Source: a virus. From it: a stretch of 64,000 nt of DNA. Location: positions 25,924-89,923 of the IMG/VR virus record IMGVR_UViG_3300025671_011474; one strand, 5' to 3'. The notes under the pieces are model-generated. The model searched no databases. It saw only the letters and a list, made by a program, of their open reading frames with translations, and was not told where the DNA came from. Below, in pieces: positions 59,419 through 64,000 of this stretch. A program made the position numbers and the translations under genes. The number at the start of each line of letters is the position of its first letter. The first letter of the stretch is position 1.

Positions 59419-60867
59419 ATGAAACTAGTAAACGCCTTGAGAACGAAAGATTCGATTACCGAAAACGGTATGGCAACTAACTCTTCATCCCTTAGCTTCT
59501 GTGTTGATCTATTTTTTAACATCGGAGCTATGAGGGGGTCGGAGAAAGAAGTCTTAATCCAGAAGTTTTCCCTTGCATACAACGAGGATCCGGAAAGGGC
59601 AATGAAGATCCTTTTCTGGGCGAGGGATGTGAGAGGTGGAGCAGGAGAGAGACAGATATTCAGGGATATTATCATATACCTTGCTGAACACCAAGATCTA
59701 ATCGTTAAGAGTAATCTTTCACTTATACCTTTCTACGGAAGGTGGGACGATGTGCTAGTTTTCGAGGGGACCAGAGTTGAAAAAGATGCTTTCAGTCTAA
59801 TCACCGAAGCATTGGATAACAAGGACGGGCTTTGTGCTAAATGGATGCCACGAAAGGGTAAAGTAGCTGCGAAGCTTAGAAATTTTATGAAGCTCTCTCC
59901 CAAGGAATACAGAAAGCTGTTGGTTTCTCTTACGGACGTAGTTGAAAGTAAGATGTGCTCGGGCGATTGGGATTCCATTGACTTTAGTAAACTCCCCTCT
60001 TTGGCCTCTGCTAGATATCAGAAAGCATTTACTAAAAATGCACCCGAGCAATATGCTAAATATAGGGAGGCTCTTAAAAACGGGACCGCAAAAATAAACG
60101 CAGGTGCCGTATATCCTTACGATATAACTAAATCTCTGGGATTTGGAGATTCCGAAGTTGCTAATCAGCAGTGGAAATCCTTGCCTAATTATATGGAGGG
60201 TGCAAACGGAATGATTCTGCCCGTGGTAGACGTCTCTGGATCTATGCAATGTAGCGCTGGTAATAATAAGAATCTTACCTGCATGGACGTGGCAATTTCT
60301 TTGGGTCTTTATATCTCCGAGAGGAATGAAGGAAGTTTTAAGGACTCTTTCATAACTTTTTCTGCTAATCCTGATCTCCAGGTTTTAAGCGGAGACCTCA
60401 ATGATAGATTTAGACAATTGAGCCGCTCGGATTGGGGAATGAACACCGATCTCCAGGCGGTATTTGAATTGATACTCAACCAGGCGGTAAAAAATTCAGT
60501 TCCTGATGAGGAGATGCCATCAACACTTCTAATTTTATCCGACATGGAGTTTGATCAAGCTGTATACAAAAGGGAAGAGGTATTCGGTTGGGGAGAGCAG
60601 GGAAAGAATATTTGGAACCCTACTGCACAGGAGATGATTAAAAAATCCTATGAAGAAGCAGGATATGAGGCTCCATCCATAGTGTATTGGAACCTTAATG
60701 CCAGTGGAAAAAACATACCAGTTAGCTTTGACGAGGCTGGTACAGCTTTGGTTTCTGGATTTTCCCCAGCAATCATGAGGAGTATCCTCAATTGTGATGG
60801 GATGACACCAGAAAAAATTATGGATCAAACCATCGATTCTGAGAGATATAAACAAATTAAGATATAA
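59419..60867 (+). CDS. DUF2828-family protein (TROVE/vWA-like)
   Basis: I chose ATG 59419 (MKLVNALRTKDSITENGMAT). The protein reads SSLSFCVDLFFNIGAMRG, WARDVRGGAGERQIFRDIII, YGRWDDVLVF, KWMPRKGK, EYRKLLVSLTDVVESKMCSG, then the vWA MIDAS motif DVSGSMQ (Asp271, Ser273, Ser275), MNTDLQAVFELIL, LSDMEFD and IVYWNLNASG. This order of a helical TROVE-like repeat domain and a vWA domain matches DUF2828. Ro60/TROVE relatives bind structured RNAs (Y RNAs); the function of DUF2828 itself is unknown to me. An 87-aa gene separates it from a non-coding gap that could hold an RNA partner. Confidence 0.8.
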   Translation: MKLVNALRTKDSITENGMATNSSSLSFCVDLFFNIGAMRGSEKEVLIQKFSLAYNEDPERAMKILFWARDVRGGAGERQIFRDIIIYLAEHQDLIVKSNLSLIPFYGRWDDVLVFEGTRVEKDAFSLITEALDNKDGLCAKWMPRKGKVAAKLRNFMKLSPKEYRKLLVSLTDVVESKMCSGDWDSIDFSKLPSLASARYQKAFTKNAPEQYAKYREALKNGTAKINAGAVYPYDITKSLGFGDSEVANQQWKSLPNYMEGANGMILPVVDVSGSMQCSAGNNKNLTCMDVAISLGLYISERNEGSFKDSFITFSANPDLQVLSGDLNDRFRQLSRSDWGMNTDLQAVFELILNQAVKNSVPDEEMPSTLLILSDMEFDQAVYKREEVFGWGEQGKNIWNPTAQEMIKKSYEEAGYEAPSIVYWNLNASGKNIPVSFDEAGTALVSGFSPAIMRSILNCDGMTPEKIMDQTIDSERYKQIKI

Positions 60868-60868
60868 T

Positions 60869-61132
60869 ATGCCTAGCTTTATAATAGAAAGAGAAGTAGA
60901 TTTTGATCCTGAGGAATTTTGGTCAGAATGCAGCGACAGAGAAAGAGAAGAGATCTCTCTGATATCCATCAGAGAAGGGTACACCTCGGGAGAGAAAGCT
61001 TTTATTACCACCTCCTATAGGGAAGAGGAAATAGCCAAGCTAATATTGGACATTTGGCAAAATAAGGATTTCATGACTGTTCAAATGGTTGATTCATTAC
61101 GAGAAGAATTAAGGAACAAAAGAGTACTTTGA
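60869..61132 (+). CDS. Small acidic hypothetical protein (87 aa)
   Basis: Begins 1 nt after the DUF2828 gene. The chain is acidic and helical (MPSFIIEREVDFDPEEFWSE; EEIAKLILDIWQNKDFMTVQ). No motif is visible. It could be a partner of the DUF2828 protein because the two are cotranslated. It is followed by the structured gap. Confidence 0.5.
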   Translation: MPSFIIEREVDFDPEEFWSECSDREREEISLISIREGYTSGEKAFITTSYREEEIAKLILDIWQNKDFMTVQMVDSLREELRNKRVL

Positions 61133-61144
61133 CGTATAAAAAAT

Positions 61145-61336
61145 AGGCTTCTTACAGCAAACTTTTTTCAACTACGATTATGATTACTGAAAAAAATGAA
61201 GCCTGGTAAAGGGATCGGTTCAGCAAACTTTACCGTTAAAACAGAGAGATGGAATTTTGGGATAATACCATCAATAAAAAAAGATAACCCCTCTTCCGAC
61301 GGGAAGTAAAACACGAACCACGATCCCGTTTTTTAT
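61145..61336 (+). ncRNA. Candidate structured RNA in the gap after the DUF2828 unit
   Basis: A non-coding stretch with several consecutive helices: AGGCTTC (61145) with GAAGCCT (61198), enclosing TTTTTCA with TGAAAAA; GGTAAAG (61205) with CTTTACC (61228); GATGG with CCATC (61248-61272); and ACGGGA with TCCCGT then a T run (61299-61336). The 11-nt CAGCAAACTTT occurs twice, at 61155 and 61221. A TATAAAAAATAG promoter-like box lies just before it. I see no ORF. Proximity to a TROVE-like gene suggests a Y-RNA-like partner; alternatives are a leader or regulatory element. Confidence 0.35.
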
Positions 61337-61343
61337 CATTAAT

Positions 61344-61371
61344 CCCTGGCCCATCGGGCCGGGGTTTTTTG
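61344..61371 (+). terminator. Strong rho-independent terminator
   Basis: CCCTGGCCC and GGGCCGGGG pair over 9 bp (one G-U) around ATC, followed by TTTTTTG. It divides the DUF2828/RNA block from the glycan genes. Confidence 0.92.
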
Positions 61372-61401
61372 TGTTAACATACGAAACTTTAGTTCCCATC
61401 T

Positions 61402-61410
61402 TTTATATAG
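61402..61410 (+). promoter_or_regulatory. Late-promoter-like box TTTATATAG
   Basis: TTTATATAG, a variant of the GATATATAG consensus, ends about 20 nt before the ATG of the aminotransferase gene. Confidence 0.45.
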
Positions 61411-61429
61411 ATTAAAAATATATCAGGTA

Positions 61430-62617
61430 ATGAGCAAAGAAAATATTCCTCTTTTTAAAGTTTTCATGTCACCCCAAGCTGGAGATAAGGTTGCTGAGGT
61501 TTTAAATAGTGGCTACATAGGACAGGGTGCAAAAGTCGATCAATTTGAGTCTGATCTGAGAAAGTACTTTAATCAAGACTATATCTCGACAGTAAACTCG
61601 GGAACCTCAGCTTTACACCTAGCTCTTCATCTATTGAAAAAACCAACCAAGATTACACAGATATATCACGGGGCAATTGCTGCGGATTCTATATGGCCTG
61701 GGCTTCAGCCAGGTGATGAGGTTTTAGCAACCCCTCTGACGTGTACCGCTTCAAACTGGCCTATCTTAGCAAATGGGCTGAAAATAAAATGGGTAGACAT
61801 AGATCCTGAAACACTCAACATGGATCTAGACGATCTTGCAAGGAAGATAACGCATAAAACAAAGGTTATCATGCTGGTCCATTGGGGAGGATATCCGAAT
61901 GACCTCGATAAGATCAGAAGTATACAGGAAAAATCTTACCTTAAACTGGGTTTCAAACCAGCGGTTATTGAGGACGGGGCTCATTCATTTGGGTCGAGGT
62001 ATAAAGGAAAATTAATAGGATCCCACGGAAATCTAACTATGTTCTCCCTTCAGGCTATAAAGCATGTAACCTCAGTTGACGGGGGATTACTTATCTCTCC
62101 ACATAAAGAATTGCACAACAGAGGTAGACTAATCAGGTGGTATGGAATAGATAGGGACGGAGATCGCAAGGATTTTAGATGTGAGGCGAATATAGAGGAA
62201 TGGGGATATAAATTTCACATGAACGACGTCTGTGCAACCGTGGGCATAGAAAATCTAAAACATGCGGATGATATAGTTAATTCTCATAGATCGAATGCTT
62301 CTTTCTACGACTCGGAGCTTTCTGATGCAGACGGTGTGAATCTCCTAAGGAGGGATGAAGGTTTTGATTCCTCCTTCTGGATCTATTCAATGCTCGTGGA
62401 TAATAGGGATGGGTTCTATAGATGGATGGATGAATGTGGAATTTCGGTATCTCAAGTCCATGAGAGAAACGATAAGCATACCTGCGTTGCAGAATATAGA
62501 TCTTTTCTACCAACCCTGGATAAGACTATAGGTAATGTTGTTTCAATCCCAGTAGGTTGGTGGGTGACTAATGAACAAAGAGAGTATATTGCGGATTGCA
62601 TTAAGAAGGGATGGTAG
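61430..62617 (+). CDS. DegT/DnrJ/EryC1-type PLP aminotransferase
   Basis: The fold is shown by VNSGTSALHLALHLL, GDEVLATPLTCTAS, IKWVDIDPETLNMDLDDL, VIEDGAHSFGSRYKGK and MFSLQAIKHVTSVDGG with Lys211 as the PLP lysine. It has 395 residues, normal for the family. Such enzymes convert a keto-sugar nucleotide to an amino sugar. It starts the last operon of the window, with a GNAT acetyltransferase overlapping its stop and a glycosyltransferase-like gene after that, the standard set for an acetylated amino-sugar glycan. Confidence 0.88.
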   Translation: MSKENIPLFKVFMSPQAGDKVAEVLNSGYIGQGAKVDQFESDLRKYFNQDYISTVNSGTSALHLALHLLKKPTKITQIYHGAIAADSIWPGLQPGDEVLATPLTCTASNWPILANGLKIKWVDIDPETLNMDLDDLARKITHKTKVIMLVHWGGYPNDLDKIRSIQEKSYLKLGFKPAVIEDGAHSFGSRYKGKLIGSHGNLTMFSLQAIKHVTSVDGGLLISPHKELHNRGRLIRWYGIDRDGDRKDFRCEANIEEWGYKFHMNDVCATVGIENLKHADDIVNSHRSNASFYDSELSDADGVNLLRRDEGFDSSFWIYSMLVDNRDGFYRWMDECGISVSQVHERNDKHTCVAEYRSFLPTLDKTIGNVVSIPVGWWVTNEQREYIADCIKKGW

Positions 62618-63213
62618 AGATAATTTCTTTAATTACTATGTATAAACACAAGAATGGGATAACTCTATTAAAAATAGAGAGTGAGGATCTTCCGATTCTT
62701 AAGGATCTCAAGAATGAGTCATGGTTTGGAACCCACAATATATCCTTTGTTAATTCGATGGACCAGGAAAGGTGGTTTTCATCTCTAGATAGCTCCAAAT
62801 CACTAATTCTTAAAGCTCTGAACCAGTCCGGAGATATGGTTGGTTTATATAAGATACAAAATATAGATTGGGTTAATAGAAGGTATGATTCTGCCCATGA
62901 TGTGATATCGGATCATAGGGGACAAGGTTATTCCAAACCTGTACTAGAAGCTGGGATAGACTTTGGCTTCGAGGTTTTAAATATGAATAGGATTGATACT
63001 GAGGTCTTAGAGAATAATATAGCTAGTCTGAAGAGTGCCCTTTGGGTTGGTTTTGTAAAGGAGGGAATCAAAAGGAGATGTATCCATAAATGCGGGCAAT
63101 ACCTGGATAGCATATTCCTGGGAATCCTGAGGGAAGATTGGGTTAGTCTTAGCCGGGTGGTTGATATGTCAGGTCTATGTAACATTTCTTATGTACCCAA
63201 GGATGGAAAATAA
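62611..63213 (+). CDS. GNAT-family N-acetyltransferase (RimJ-like)
   Basis: The domain contains MVGLYKIQNIDWVNRRYDSA, DHRGQGYSKPVLEAGIDFGF (the R-G-x-G-Y acetyl-CoA loop), LNMNRIDTEVLENNIASLKS and GFVKEGIKRR. It starts at an ATG overlapping the aminotransferase stop; another in-frame ATG nine codons later is also possible. It probably acetylates the amino sugar made upstream. The stop overlaps the next gene by 11 nt. Confidence 0.75.
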   Translation: MVEIISLITMYKHKNGITLLKIESEDLPILKDLKNESWFGTHNISFVNSMDQERWFSSLDSSKSLILKALNQSGDMVGLYKIQNIDWVNRRYDSAHDVISDHRGQGYSKPVLEAGIDFGFEVLNMNRIDTEVLENNIASLKSALWVGFVKEGIKRRCIHKCGQYLDSIFLGILREDWVSLSRVVDMSGLCNISYVPKDGK

Positions 63214-64000
63214 GTATATCGACGATTCCTTAGTTATAGTGGGAGCTCACCAGGATAGCATGGAAAAACTATCACATACTATGGATATGCTACTGTCGCT
63301 AAAGAGAAGCGGAATTAACGTCTGTTTCGTTACACATTGCAATTATGGGCTGGACAAAATTGCCGAGGCCTGTGATTATCTTATTTTTGATTCGAATAAC
63401 ACCTTTGTTAACGATTACGAGCTTATAAATTGCTGTCCCTTATTCAAACCTGAAGGGATTTCTCAGAGGTGGTCTAACTGGTATTCCGTTCCTAATCTAG
63501 GTCTGTTTAGTTCATTCATGGCCAGACACGCACCACACCAAAGATCTGCTTTAAGCTTAATAAAAAATGGAATTAATTTGGCTTCTCGTAATAACTACGA
63601 ATGGACAATATACCTCGAATATGATTATTCCCAGCCCCTGGTGGATTTTGGAGATATAATCAAGGATCAGATAGAAGATATGGTTTCAGAGGGTAAGGAT
63701 TCTCTCCTACTTATGAGAAAAAATGAGGGATTTATAAGTGGGGGGTTTTCGATATACCGAACTGAGATATTCCAGCAAAATGAGATGTTTTCATCACGGT
63801 GGGAAAAAGATAGTATTTCATGGTTTGGTACGTTTCGAAACATGTTCTTTGAGGAAATAATAGAGGCTGTAGCATGCTCGGGAGGTGAAGATTCCGTCCT
63901 ATATAGAGACGAGGAAGAATTCTTCCAGAAATATTGGGGAAAGTCCGGGAGGGAACTGACATTATATAAAGCGCTTACTGATAAGCCTCCAAGCAAGGAT
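63203..64000 (+). CDS. Glycosyltransferase-like protein, 3' end cut by window edge
   Basis: The frame from ATG 63203 stays open to the last base (266 codons). It starts MENKYIDDSLVIVGAHQDSM, with a Rossmann-like SLVIVGAH strand, and contains TIYLEYDYSQPLVDFGDIIK and KNEGFISGGFSIYRTEIFQQ. The acidic cluster E-Y-D-Y could be a D-x-D-type site. It overlaps the acetyltransferase gene, so all three are one operon. The role is likely transfer of the acetylated amino sugar. The family is inferred, and the end is missing. Confidence 0.6.
   Translation, partial: MENKYIDDSLVIVGAHQDSMEKLSHTMDMLLSLKRSGINVCFVTHCNYGLDKIAEACDYLIFDSNNTFVNDYELINCCPLFKPEGISQRWSNWYSVPNLGLFSSFMARHAPHQRSALSLIKNGINLASRNNYEWTIYLEYDYSQPLVDFGDIIKDQIEDMVSEGKDSLLLMRKNEGFISGGFSIYRTEIFQQNEMFSSRWEKDSISWFGTFRNMFFEEIIEAVACSGGEDSVLYRDEEEFFQKYWGKSGRELTLYKALTDKPPSKD

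Noticed and set aside
59419-60867. Direct label Ro60
   Set aside because: The sequence order matches DUF2828 more closely; Ro60-like RNA binding is kept as a hypothesis only.
61205-61234. tRNA-like element with GGTTCAGC in the gap
   Set aside because: The T-arm-like GGTTC has no matching stem and no cloverleaf can be drawn. No tRNA gene was found in the window.
1-64000. CRISPR array, prophage attachment sites, transposons
   Set aside because: No regularly spaced repeats, integrase, transposase or inverted-repeat ends were found.

Overview
The window is a continuous stretch of a large, strictly lytic T4-like myovirus genome. It carries homologues of the T4 replication and recombination set: gp32 single-strand binding protein, gp61 primase, UvsY, UvsW, a DNA polymerase in two pieces, a probable gp45 clamp, and both subunits of a gp39/gp52 type II topoisomerase. 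It also has class Ia ribonucleotide reductase and dUTPase. There is no integrase, transposase, CRISPR array or tRNA that I can support. Several signs point to a Bacteroidota host: A-rich starts without strong Shine-Dalgarno sequences, a small Hc1-type histone-like protein, and small proteins resembling DUF4494 and DUF2452. The host assignment is inference.

Layout. 0-14.7 kb: virion structure (two very large tail or baseplate proteins, a duplicated collagen-like fibre pair, a membrane coiled-coil protein, a tube-like protein). 14.7-19.5 kb: two small proteins, then an operon with a RuvC-like nuclease and a sugar-type cluster (nucleotidyltransferase, cupin, RuBisCO-like protein, GDPD-like protein, glycosyltransferase-like protein). 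19.5-23.9 kb: gp32, primase, UvsY, UvsW. 23.9-31 kb: small and hypothetical proteins, a pol-beta-fold nucleotidyltransferase, an RNA ligase-NMNAT fusion, a histone-like protein. 31-33.2 kb: Hsp20, an MBD4-like glycosylase, amidase endolysin on the minus strand. 33.2-39.4 kb: exonuclease half of DNA polymerase, dUTPase, NrdB, NrdA, methyltransferase. 39.4-44.1 kb: adenylate kinase, DUF-type proteins, glycosyltransferase, holin-like protein. 44.2-52.8 kb: topoisomerase subunits, UV endonuclease, DnaJ, a transpeptidase-like protein. 52.8-61.1 kb: clamp, catalytic half of polymerase, RimK-RimB fusion, thioredoxin, ClpP, a DUF2828 (TROVE/vWA-like) protein. 61.1-61.4 kb: a structured non-coding gap. 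61.4-64 kb: aminotransferase, acetyltransferase and glycosyltransferase-like genes for glycan synthesis, running off the window.

The main discovery candidate is a shared N-terminal signal. At least eleven otherwise unrelated proteins begin with an aromatic-rich leader of the type K-x-F/Y-x-x-F ending in L/I/V-x-E. This matches the capsid-targeting sequence of T4 internal proteins (IPIII begins MKTYQEFIAE), which the gp21 protease cuts after L/I-x-E. Bearers include adenylate kinase, a RimK-RimB fusion, a nucleotidyltransferase, an L,D-transpeptidase-like protein and several unknowns. The inference is that this phage packages a large enzyme cargo in its head and delivers it with the DNA.

The second candidate is the RuBisCO-like protein, which keeps the metal-binding Lys/Asp/Glu but lacks the loop-6 lysine and sits inside a sugar-nucleotide operon. 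Others are a DNA polymerase split at the fingers and separated by 19 kb, and a possible structured RNA close to a TROVE/vWA-like gene. A recurrent GATATATA(A/G) box, usually 17-24 nt before start codons, resembles the T4 late promoter and probably drives many of these genes.
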